From: an uncultured Candidatus Melainabacteria bacterium | GTDB lineage: Bacteria; Cyanobacteriota; Vampirovibrionia; Gastranaerophilales; Gastranaerophilaceae | Direction: 5' to 3' | Length of the DNA stretch: 41,315 bases | NCBI GenBank assembly: GCA_934717855.1 | Contig: CAKUZI010000015.1 | Span: 1 to 41,315 of the forward strand | In this document: positions 1-7,059 of the stretch, piece after piece | How positions within the stretch are numbered: the stretch's first letter is position 1 | Layout of the letters: each line of letters begins with the position of its first letter | Notes under the pieces: model-generated | Told to the model about the DNA's origin: nothing | The model's database searches: none | What the model saw: only the letters and a program-made list of their open reading frames with translations | Program-made: the position numbers and the translations under genes

Positions 1-1
1 G

Positions 2-31
2 ATGCAAAGAGGCATAGTCTTTTACGGTTAA
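2..31 (+). CDS. 3' end of a truncated gene, possibly another prepilin-like protein
   Basis: Only the last nine codons are inside the window; they read MQRGIVFYG and end at TAA. This resembles the C-terminus of the complete prepilin at 31912-32622, which ends SDAARAVLYGK. Because prepilin genes of this type lie close by, I infer this may be the tail of another one. The other two frames here do not look better: one is closed at once, and the third runs open through the repeat into the next gene. With so few residues this is a weak call. Confidence 0.3.
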   Translation: MQRGIVFYG

Positions 32-90
32 GGAAGTTTGATTTATTTAGGAAGATTGTTGATATTTTAAGTTTAGTTAAACGAAACATT

Positions 91-211
91 TTACTCTCGC
101 CCCTTGAGGGAGAGAAGAAATTTCTTGGCGAATTATGTGAGCTTAGAAATTTCAGAGAGGGGTATAAAAAATATAAAACTTTAGATCGCGCAACGGAGTG
201 CGCGATGACAG
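91..211 (+). repeat. Composite intergenic repeat (types A and B), copy 1
   Basis: Type A begins TTACTCTCGCCCCTTGAGGG and contains the palindromes CCCCTTGAGGG and AGAAATTTCT; it ends near 177. Type B follows as AGATCGCGCAACGGAGTGCG, with the palindromic ends CGCGC and GCGCG. The same A+B unit recurs almost letter for letter at 31112-31230 (same strand) and 6617-6732 (opposite strand). It lies directly upstream of the prepilin at 241. The frame through it is open (SPLEGEKKFLGELC...), which can mislead start calling. Confidence 0.9.
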
Positions 212-240
212 ATGTTGGTGAAAAGAAAGGAAAAATAAAA

Positions 241-1005
241 ATGAATAAAAACAATTTACAACATAAACAACCTAGCTGCTTGGTTGCTTCCCCTGAAACG
301 AACCACTCACCACTCACTACTTACCATTCCCTTAAACGAAAATCCGCCTTTACTCTTGCCGAAGTCCTCATTACTCTTGTTATTATCGGAGTTGTTGCGG
401 CGCTTACTTTACCAACTTTAATTGCAAATTATAAAGAAAAAGAACTTATTGTAAAGACTAAAAAAAGTTATTCTGATATTCAAAATGCTATACAATTAGC
501 ACAACAAGAAAATGGGGATATTGGTGATAATACAGCTTTGTTTAATTTCTCGGATGGATATTCAAAGGCTTTAGAAAATTTTTCTAAATATTTTAAAGGG
601 GCAAAATTTTGTAAAAATAAAGAACAATGCAAAGATTTTTACTATGATATTTCATATGCGGCTCCCAGGTATGATTCTTCTGGAACTATAAGAAAATATA
701 ATACGGGGTGGTCTAAGATTGTACTTTCAAGTGGAGCAGTTTTAAATTTTGCTGAATTAATTCCAAATTGTGATTATGTTAGACTGGAAACATATTATGA
801 TAAAGATGGGAATCCTACACAAGGATATAATCATGTAAAATACTGCGCAATTATTTACTTTGATGTAAATGGTTCAAAGGCTCCAAATCTATTTGGGAAA
901 GATGTTTTTTCTGCTAGAATATACAAAGATAAAATTGTTCCCGATACATGGGCGCAAACTGGAGGAAAAGCGCTGATTAATATTCTGTCAGGGACAGAAC
1001 ATTAA
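241..1005 (+). CDS. Type IV prepilin / pseudopilin-like protein with a long leader
   Basis: Probable substrate of prepilin peptidase: an exported, membrane-inserted pilin or minor pilin. About 36 residues precede the junction SA|FTLAEVLITLVIIGVV, which has Phe at +1 and Glu at +5; the -1 residue is Ala rather than the usual Gly. A single hydrophobic helix follows, then a variable soluble domain with paired cysteines. I chose ATG 241 because AAAGGA lies 9-10 bases upstream; the frame is open further 5' but only through the repeat. The promoter-proximal region, ribosome site and leader are nearly the same as in the prepilin at 5771-6586, while the C-terminal parts differ. No pilus assembly genes are in the window, so the exact role (pilus, competence, secretion) is open. 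Confidence 0.8.
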   Translation: MNKNNLQHKQPSCLVASPETNHSPLTTYHSLKRKSAFTLAEVLITLVIIGVVAALTLPTLIANYKEKELIVKTKKSYSDIQNAIQLAQQENGDIGDNTALFNFSDGYSKALENFSKYFKGAKFCKNKEQCKDFYYDISYAAPRYDSSGTIRKYNTGWSKIVLSSGAVLNFAELIPNCDYVRLETYYDKDGNPTQGYNHVKYCAIIYFDVNGSKAPNLFGKDVFSARIYKDKIVPDTWAQTGGKALINILSGTEH

Positions 1006-1025
1006 TCAAATAATATATTTACAAT

Positions 1026-1075
1026 AAAGCACGACGGAATGCTTATCCCGCCAATGTAAATGGGTAGGATAGCTA
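1026..1075. repeat. Degenerate copy of the GGCGGGAT...ATCCCGCC repeat (type D)
   Basis: The stretch contains ATCCCGCC next to AT-rich sequence and resembles the better-preserved type D copies at 5724-5753 and 32839-32868. It is eroded, and only part of the palindrome is visible. Together with 1006-1120 it fills the gap between two convergent genes; no separate terminator with a T-run is evident there. Confidence 0.45.
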
Positions 1076-1120
1076 AAATCTCCCAAGTTTGTCAGGCAAA
1101 GCCTAAAGTACAATTTAGCC

Positions 1121-2392
1121 CTACAAATTTGCTCCACAACATTTTTTGAATTTTTTACCGCTTCCGCAAGGGCAAGGATCATTTCTGCCAACTTTACTTA
1201 AGTCAATTCCCTCTAATGTTGGCTTTTCAATATCTTCTTCTATTATGCCAAGTGTCTTTGAGAATGCTTTTGATTTATACAAAACAGTAGTTGAAGAAAA
1301 GATTTTGTTTTCTAAATATCTTGATTTGTAATGTTCTAAAAGTTCGTCAAATGTATAATTTGCGTTAAGAAGTTTGTTAACAACATCCATAAAGTTTTCG
1401 TGACGTTCTGCAACTCTTTTGATTATATTTGCAGAAAATTTGTCATTTTCTAAGAAAAATAAGACACAAGCTTTTGCATTTTCAACGCTTTCAAAATCTT
1501 CAAATATTTTGTTAAATGTTTGGAAAAACGGAACTGCGTACAATCCCAGTTCTTTATCGAAAATAATGCCTACATCATAAATTTCTTTGTGAGAAGAAAA
1601 TCCTCCCAAAGAGTTTTCCAAGAAGTTTTCGTATGAGTTGTTGAATTCTGATACGTTGAAAAATTTAAAGTTTTCAGGCAATTCTATTTTATCTTTGAAT
1701 TCAACTTTTTCGCCACCTTCTGCAAAATCATTAAAAGCTCCGATTAAATCGTCTGCGTGTCTGTTTGTTGTTACAATTTCGTCTGTTCCAAAGAAATCAA
1801 TAAACTTGTCATAAATGTCTTTTACTTCTTTTTCGATTTCTTTTTGTTTTTCAGGGTTGTCAAGATAAACCAATTCCGGATTTTGAATGATTTTTGCAAC
1901 AGAATATCTTAAGGCATCATCTTTTCTTGATGATGGTAAAACCCCTGAAATTTCAAGTAAATAATATGCTTTTTCAAATTTGAAAATTCTTGCAACAACA
2001 TATTGACCGGCTCCAATTCCTCTAAAGCTTGTCATTTTTACCAAAGAAACAACACTGTATGTTTTTTCATTGATAATATTATTTAAATCAAATCCGTTTT
2101 GCAAAACTCTTTTAACTTCAAAAATTGAAGACATTGAAGCCATTAAAGCTTTTACAATCTTTTTAGTAGAGGCCGGAATTTTTTTTGTATTTTCCAAGTA
2201 TAAAGTCAAAATACTTTTGTTGTTTAAATTTCTTTCGAAAATATAGTTGAAACAAGCGGATTGCAAGTTCATTCCGTTTACAGTTTTAATATATTCTTCA
2301 AAATCCGGTTTAACAAATTCATCATTTTGGATAAATTCCGCCAATTCTTTTATTACGTCGTTAATTTCTTTCAAGTCTTCTAAAATAAGCAT
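1121..2392 (-). CDS. SEC-C motif protein of unknown function
   Basis: The last ~22 residues are a textbook SEC-C metal-binding motif, GRNDPCPCGSGKKFKKCCG, the zinc-binding tail known from SecA and from many otherwise unrelated proteins. The preceding ~400 residues are acidic and mostly helical, and I do not recognise a domain in them. The start at 2392 is supported by GGGAGAG about five bases upstream. There is no signal peptide or membrane segment, so it is probably cytosolic. SEC-C tails bind zinc and sometimes ribosomes or SecB, but nothing here shows which applies. Confidence 0.75.
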   Translation of the reverse strand: MLILEDLKEINDVIKELAEFIQNDEFVKPDFEEYIKTVNGMNLQSACFNYIFERNLNNKSILTLYLENTKKIPASTKKIVKALMASMSSIFEVKRVLQNGFDLNNIINEKTYSVVSLVKMTSFRGIGAGQYVVARIFKFEKAYYLLEISGVLPSSRKDDALRYSVAKIIQNPELVYLDNPEKQKEIEKEVKDIYDKFIDFFGTDEIVTTNRHADDLIGAFNDFAEGGEKVEFKDKIELPENFKFFNVSEFNNSYENFLENSLGGFSSHKEIYDVGIIFDKELGLYAVPFFQTFNKIFEDFESVENAKACVLFFLENDKFSANIIKRVAERHENFMDVVNKLLNANYTFDELLEHYKSRYLENKIFSSTTVLYKSKAFSKTLGIIEEDIEKPTLEGIDLSKVGRNDPCPCGSGKKFKKCCGANL

Positions 2393-2466
2393 ATTACTCT
2401 CCCTTTTTGTATAAAAAGGATAACCTAAAAGAATTAAAAACTCAATACTATAATAGGATAATAATA

Positions 2467-3543
2467 TTAAGGTCTGTTAACAAGAGTTGTTTCTTGATTA
2501 AATTTACATTCAGGACACATAGTTTGAGCTTTTCTCTTGTCAAGATTTGCACCTTTAATGTCTCCCAGCGCTTCTCTCGCGACACCTCTGTTAAAATATG
2601 CTGATGAAGGTGCAAAATGAACGTTTTTCTTTTGTTCGTACGCTTTTACTAACTCATTTAATTCTGAATATGCAACTTTGTAATTTTTGTTTTTTAGCTG
2701 ATAAACTGCTTTTTCATAGCGTAATAGATATTGTGCCGATTCAGATTCTTCTATGTTTATAGCTTTGTCAAATTCTTCAAGCATAGTTTTGTATGGCAAA
2801 TAATATGTTTTCACGCCGACAATATCTTCGGAAAAACTGTCTGACAAACTGTATTTGTTTGCTAATTCGTAATCTGCAATAGCTTCTTTGTATTGTTTTA
2901 GTTTGAACTTTGCATAAGCTCTTTGTGCATAAACATTTGGAGAAATTGGAACAAATTTTAAATACACATTTGCTAAGCTAACAGTAGATTTATATTTTTT
3001 TGTAATATTAAAATTATCTATATAAAGTGGGGTAACAACATAGCCAACAAAAATAGCAATTATTAACAACATCAAGTAAACACTTTTTCTTGGAGTTGAA
3101 ACATATTTATTAAAACTATTTTCATCAATATTTTTTATGGTCGGTGAAAATTTTGTTTTTTTATTTTGTCCAAAAGTTTTGATAAGATATTTTTCAAAAA
3201 AGCTGTTTGCAACAATGTAAGTTAAGTATAATGCCAATAGCGGGATGGTAGATAGCATTAGAACTGTAATAAAAAACGGCTGTTCCATAAATTTAATAAA
3301 ATATGGAAAAATAACAGCGTAAACATATAATAAAATTTCAAAAGCAACAACAGAATTAACGATTGTTGTAAATTTGCGATATTCTTTGTTGTATGCTGAA
3401 ATTTGTTCAGTTGTCAAATTTTGTTGATAGAGATAACCAATGTTTCTCATAATGCCTGCTACTACAGTGTTATTACCTACTTCATAGTGGTTGCAGTATT
3501 GAGAATTAATAAAAATAAATTTTCTAAAATCGTTAATATTCAT
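2467..3543 (-). CDS. Membrane-anchored TPR protein
   Basis: Unnamed protein with about 70 cytosolic residues, two membrane segments near residues 70-125, and a third near 155-175. The C-terminal half carries tetratricopeptide-type helices, for example NVYAQRAYAKFKLKQYKEAI and a second unit with YFNRGVAREALGDIKGA. TPR units usually act as protein-binding scaffolds. I use ATG at 3543; a TTG twelve codons upstream would also keep the frame, and neither has a clear Shine-Dalgarno. It lies 74 bases downstream of the divergent start of the SEC-C gene. Confidence 0.65.
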   Translation of the reverse strand: MNINDFRKFIFINSQYCNHYEVGNNTVVAGIMRNIGYLYQQNLTTEQISAYNKEYRKFTTIVNSVVAFEILLYVYAVIFPYFIKFMEQPFFITVLMLSTIPLLALYLTYIVANSFFEKYLIKTFGQNKKTKFSPTIKNIDENSFNKYVSTPRKSVYLMLLIIAIFVGYVVTPLYIDNFNITKKYKSTVSLANVYLKFVPISPNVYAQRAYAKFKLKQYKEAIADYELANKYSLSDSFSEDIVGVKTYYLPYKTMLEEFDKAINIEESESAQYLLRYEKAVYQLKNKNYKVAYSELNELVKAYEQKKNVHFAPSSAYFNRGVAREALGDIKGANLDKRKAQTMCPECKFNQETTLVNRP

Positions 3544-3640
3544 AGATATTATTTTAGCATTTTTTTTTAATTTTGGCAAATATAGTTTGCAAAAATATTT
3601 TCTAGATGTATGATTGTGGTGTGAAAATTAAATAAATCTT

Positions 3641-3726
3641 TTCGGGAAGTAGCACTCTGCCGAACAAATTGATTGATTATCAATTTGTGAGAGGGGTAGC
3701 GCACTCGAGCAAAACGAAAGTTTTGC
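3641..3726 (+). other. tRNA-like remnant interrupted by hairpins
   Basis: CGGGAAGTAGCACTCTG at 3643 resembles the 5' end of the intact tRNA-Pro 100 bases downstream (CGGGATGTAGCGCAGTCTG). GGTAGCGCAC further on resembles that tRNA's D-stem. Between the two lies a perfect 10-bp hairpin at 3664-3688 (ACAAATTGAT / ATCAATTTGT), and after them a GAAA-loop hairpin at 3709-3726. This looks like a duplicated tRNA 5' half split by a palindromic insertion. It is not a functional tRNA. Confidence 0.4.
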
Positions 3727-3741
3727 GATTATAAAAAATTT

Positions 3742-3815
3742 CGGGATGTAGCGCAGTCTGGTAGCGCACCGTGTTCGGGTCGCGGGGGTCGCAAGTTCAA
3801 ATCTTGTCATCCCGA
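3742..3815 (+). tRNA. tRNA-Pro (anticodon CGG)
   Basis: Acceptor arms CGGGATG and CATCCCG pair completely. The D-stem is GCGC/GCGC. The anticodon stem CCGTG/CGCGG (one G-T pair) encloses the loop TTCGGGT, giving anticodon CGG. The T-arm contains GTTCAAATC. The discriminator is A, no CCA is encoded, and a run of eight T follows and may end transcription. Confidence 0.93.
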
Positions 3816-3831
3816 TTTTTTTTATGCAAAA

Positions 3832-5523
3832 TTACATAGCTTTACTTATGTCTTCTCTAGTGATTAAGCCTTTGATTTTGTTATTTTTGTCTATCACAAC
3901 AAGGCTTTTAGCGTTGTTTGAATGTAGTCTGAAATATGCAATATATAAGCTTTCAGACGGTTCAATAGTAATTGGGGTCGGGTTCATAAGTTTATTGATT
4001 TCGTTATTTTCATCAACTCCTTGAAAAATAGCATCTTCAATATCTGCTTTAGTTATAATTCCAAGTAATTTATTTTTATCATTTTTTATCGGATAAGTTT
4101 TGTAGCCATATTCTTTTATTTTTTCTTGTGCTTCTTTTATTGTAATATTTGGTGAGAAACAGATAACATCTGTTCTCATATTATTTTTTACTAATAGAGA
4201 ACTTAAATATTTTGCTTCCGGAGATTTAACTTGATTTACTATCAATGTTGCATAAATTGGCCTGTGGTTTAGCTTTTCCGCGATTAAATCTGCTATTGCA
4301 GTACTCAACATTATAGGTAAGATATGAGTATAACCTGCTGTCATCTCAAAAACCATTACAACTGCAGTAATTGGAGTTCTTGCAACTGATGCCAAAAATG
4401 CTCCCATTCCAATCATGGCCATTACAACAACATCAACATGAAATCCAAATATATTAAACACTGATGCAACGATGTAACCCAAGAAAGAACCTAACATCAG
4501 CATTGGTAAAAATATTCCGCCTACAGCACCGGAACCGAAACAAAATGGAGTAACAAAAAATTTTACTACAAAAACCAATAATACTACTGATAGTGAGAGT
4601 TTGTGCTGTAACAATAAATCAACAGATAAATTTCCGGAACCCAAAACATATGGGATAAAAATTCCAATTACACCTATTGCAAAACCTGCAATAGCCGGTT
4701 TTAGCCAATTGGGAATTTTGTTCATCTTTTCAAAAAATTCATTGTTTTTGTACATGATTTTAGAGAATGCAACTCCTAAAAAGCCTGCAACGATCCCTAA
4801 AATTATACAAACAGAAATTCCCTCGAACGATAAATCATGTGTAACATAAGGAATTGTAAATGATGGGTTATTTCCTAAAAAATGTCTAGCAACAGAAGAA
4901 GCGGTAACGGTTGCAACAAGCACCGGAAAAAGTAATGATGCTGAAAATTTGTTTACCAATTCTTCTAAGACAAAAATCGTACCTGCAATCGGAGCATTAA
5001 ATGTTGCACCAATTGCGGAACCGGCTCCAGATGCGATAAGTTTACCTTGGTCTGTCCCTCGCATTTTGAACATCTTGCCGACTAAAGCTCCTGCTCCTGC
5101 TCCCAATTGTACGCTAGGCCCTTCTCTTCCGAGAGATAATCCGGTACCAATCCCTGCGACACCGGCTAAAAATTTTATAATAATACTTCTAATCCTTGTT
5201 ATGTTACCCATTCGTGCCATAACCATTTTTACGAACGGAATTCCGCTTCCTTTTGTTTCAGGAGCAAATTTGAAAACTAAAATTCCGGAAATTAATCCAC
5301 CTAGAGTTGTTATTAGAGGAAAAATCAAAAGTTTGTGAGTTAAGTCGAATTGGGAAATAAAATTTTGAATAAGGGCAAAAAGTTTGTTAATACTTATTTT
5401 GAATAAAACAACCAAAACACCTGAAATTAAACCAACAAGTATAGCTTGGAGAATGATTTTGCTCCTCGCTATTTCTTGTAAAAAATAGCCTGTGTTTTTG
5501 AAAAACTTTTTCCTTAATTTCAT
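3832..5523 (-). CDS. ClC-family H+/Cl- exchanger with C-terminal CBS pair
   Basis: Membrane chloride transporter of the ClC superfamily, 563 residues. The selectivity signatures are all present: GSGIP at 92-96, GREGP at 132-136 (gating Glu 134), GGIFLP later, and a Tyr in EMTAGYTHILP. FNAPIAGTIFVLEEL near 175-189 keeps the Glu pair whose second member is the internal proton Glu in E. coli ClC-ec1. This points to an antiporter rather than a passive channel. The last ~115 residues form two CBS domains, which usually sense adenosine nucleotides. The gene is monocistronic on the minus strand and converges on tRNA-Pro. Chloride preference over fluoride is inferred from GREGP. Confidence 0.92.
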   Translation of the reverse strand: MKLRKKFFKNTGYFLQEIARSKIILQAILVGLISGVLVVLFKISINKLFALIQNFISQFDLTHKLLIFPLITTLGGLISGILVFKFAPETKGSGIPFVKMVMARMGNITRIRSIIIKFLAGVAGIGTGLSLGREGPSVQLGAGAGALVGKMFKMRGTDQGKLIASGAGSAIGATFNAPIAGTIFVLEELVNKFSASLLFPVLVATVTASSVARHFLGNNPSFTIPYVTHDLSFEGISVCIILGIVAGFLGVAFSKIMYKNNEFFEKMNKIPNWLKPAIAGFAIGVIGIFIPYVLGSGNLSVDLLLQHKLSLSVVLLVFVVKFFVTPFCFGSGAVGGIFLPMLMLGSFLGYIVASVFNIFGFHVDVVVMAMIGMGAFLASVARTPITAVVMVFEMTAGYTHILPIMLSTAIADLIAEKLNHRPIYATLIVNQVKSPEAKYLSSLLVKNNMRTDVICFSPNITIKEAQEKIKEYGYKTYPIKNDKNKLLGIITKADIEDAIFQGVDENNEINKLMNPTPITIEPSESLYIAYFRLHSNNAKSLVVIDKNNKIKGLITREDISKAM

Positions 5524-5548
5524 AAAATAATTATATAATAAAAAAAAT

Positions 5549-5755
5549 TTGACGGCGGGATGTGTATCCCGACCTACGTGCTTATTACTTCATGTCCTCC
5601 CCTTGAGGGAGGACCGAAATCTTTGATTTCGAGGAGGGGAAAAGTAAGAAAAAGGATATTTTCTAATTCTATTCAAAGCAGATCGCGCACTCCGTTCCGC
5701 GATCTAATAAAACTGAACAAAAATTGATGGCGGGCAGGGTATCCCACCTTACAGG
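5549..5755. repeat. Cluster of palindromic repeats (types D, C, B, D)
   Basis: In order: type D at 5549-5577 (GACGGCGGGATGTGTATCCC); type C at 5592-5640, made of two palindromes (CCTCCCCTTGAGGGAGG and CGAAATCTTTGATTTCG); an inverted type B at 5680-5704 (GATCGCGCACTCCGTTCCGC); and a second type D at 5724-5753. Together they fill most of the space between the ClC gene and the convergent end of the prepilin gene. Confidence 0.85.
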
Positions 5756-5770
5756 GTTGCTGTTAAATTT

Positions 5771-6586
5771 TTATTTATACAAACTTTCCCAATAACCTTT
5801 AGTTTTGTCGTCCGGGTTGACGTCTTTTAATGCATAATTATAGCATCCACGTCCGTTATATTCAGAATTTATACTATATCCTCCGGAAGTTTCCTTTTTC
5901 CCACACATTAAATTCCAAGCAGTAGTAAAAGTAAAAACATCATATCCCCAACGATTTGGTCCCTTGATGCCGTTTGTATCAAAAGATATATCTATTTCTT
6001 TGGGATTATGTTTGTAAAAATCAATTGATGTAACAATAGAACCATCATTTAATATAAAAAGAGTGTTGCCGGTTTGTCTTATCCCGTACATGTTACGATA
6101 ACCGATTTTTTTTGCCCCGTTGTAAGTTGAGATCGGGATGTCAAATTTGTTGTTTATGATGTCACCTAATGTCATCTTGTTAATTGTTATTAAATTTGCT
6201 TCAAATACATTATTTACATCTTTTATAAATTCCTGATTGCTGATTACACAGTTTTGAACTTCATTTTCTGATACAGAAGCGCAAGCAATTAAATCATTAT
6301 AGTTGTTATATCCCATTTCAACAGCTGTATTATTTAATGCTGTCATAACGGTTGCAGAAGATTTTTTAAAAGCAGTTTCCAGTTGCTTAGCTTTGTACTT
6401 ATTTATAACACTTGGCAAAGTTAATGCCGCAACAACACCGATGATGCCTAAGGTGATTAGAACTTCGGCAAGGGTAAAAGCGGTTTTTCGTTTGAGTGAA
6501 TGGTGAATAGTGAGTGGTGAGTGGTTCGTTTCAAGAAAAGTAGTTGGATTATTAGGTTGTTTTTGCTGTAAATTGTTTTTATTCAT
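5771..6586 (-). CDS. Type IV prepilin / pseudopilin-like protein with a long leader (second copy of the 5' cassette)
   Basis: 271 residues. The leader begins MNKNNLQQKQP and runs 36 residues to TA|FTLAEVLITLGIIGVV, again with Ala at -1 and Glu at +5. It is followed by ALTLPSVINKYKAKQ and a globular domain with several Cys. ATG 6586 is chosen because AAAGGA precedes it by about 10 bases; the frame stays open upstream only because the repeat lacks stops. Leader and upstream region match the gene at 241 closely, whereas the mature domains have diverged. The C-terminal domain includes GPNRWGYDVF, comparable with KAPNLFGKDVF in the first copy, so the two are paralogues. Confidence 0.82.
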   Translation of the reverse strand: MNKNNLQQKQPNNPTTFLETNHSPLTIHHSLKRKTAFTLAEVLITLGIIGVVAALTLPSVINKYKAKQLETAFKKSSATVMTALNNTAVEMGYNNYNDLIACASVSENEVQNCVISNQEFIKDVNNVFEANLITINKMTLGDIINNKFDIPISTYNGAKKIGYRNMYGIRQTGNTLFILNDGSIVTSIDFYKHNPKEIDISFDTNGIKGPNRWGYDVFTFTTAWNLMCGKKETSGGYSINSEYNGRGCYNYALKDVNPDDKTKGYWESLYK

Positions 6587-6616
6587 TTTTATATTTCCTT
6601 TCTTTTCACCAACATC

Positions 6617-6732
6617 TGTCATCGCGCACTTTGTTGCGCGATCTGAATTTTTATATTTTTTATACCCCTCTCTGAAATTTCTAAGCTCACATAATTCGCC
6701 AAGAAATTTCTTCTCTCCCTCAAGGGGCGAGA
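6617..6732 (-). repeat. Composite intergenic repeat (types B and A), copy 2
   Basis: On the minus strand this reads as type A then type B, as at 91-211. Type A ends near 6648 and B is at 6617-6644. It lies immediately upstream of the prepilin start, as in copy 1, so any promoter for the prepilin must lie in or above the repeat. Confidence 0.9.
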
Positions 6733-6814
6733 TTAAAATATTACACTTAGCTGCTTCGCTTCCTGGCTGCCTAGCTGCTAAAAACAGCCTAAACGTAGGA
6801 GTGGCGGCGCACTG

Positions 6815-6827
6815 CCCCCCCCCCCCC
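6815..6827. repeat. Homopolymer of 13 C (13 G on the prepilin strand)
   Basis: An uninterrupted C13 run in otherwise AT-rich DNA, flanked by unusually GC-rich bases (GTGGCGGCGC). It lies about 230 bases upstream of the prepilin start at 6586 and about 230 upstream of the divergent transporter gene. Runs of this length are prone to slippage. The rest of 6587-7059 holds the repeat above, AT-rich spacer and the transporter promoter. Confidence 0.95.
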
Positions 6828-6996
6828 GAGAGGCAAAAAGCTTGTGTAATCAATGTTTTTAGGCTCTTTCAAATCTAAACTCCAAATTTCTCATAAACAT
6901 ATATATATAATTATAACTTATATTCTTGTTTTTTGCAATATTTACAACAATTTATAAATTTTTATCCCTCAAACCGATGATTTTATTCAAAAATGT

Positions 6997-7025
6997 TTGA
7001 TATTTTGTAAAAAAAGTTGTATAAT
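6997..7025 (+). promoter_or_regulatory. Sigma-70-type promoter for the dicarboxylate/amino-acid symporter gene
   Basis: TTGATA and a perfect TATAAT are separated by exactly 17 bases, 35 bases before the start codon. GAGGA provides the ribosome site. Confidence 0.8.
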
Positions 7026-7059
7026 CGACGGGTAACGATATTAGTATGAGGATTTATAT

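Noticed and set aside
1..240. Continuous open frame from base 1 into the prepilin gene
   Set aside because: The repeat (SPLEGEKKFLGELC...) simply has no stops in this frame; ATG 241 has a good ribosome site, and the second copy shows the same effect with different upstream sequence.
3628..3810. A 60-codon minus-strand frame (MTRFELATPATRTRCATRLR...) over tRNA-Pro
   Set aside because: It is the translated antisense of the tRNA and its upstream remnant, a well-known false-gene pattern.
6587..6853. An 89-codon N-terminal extension of the second prepilin, including a Gly run
   Set aside because: It translates the repeat and the homopolymer; no ribosome site, and the start at 6586 is well supported.
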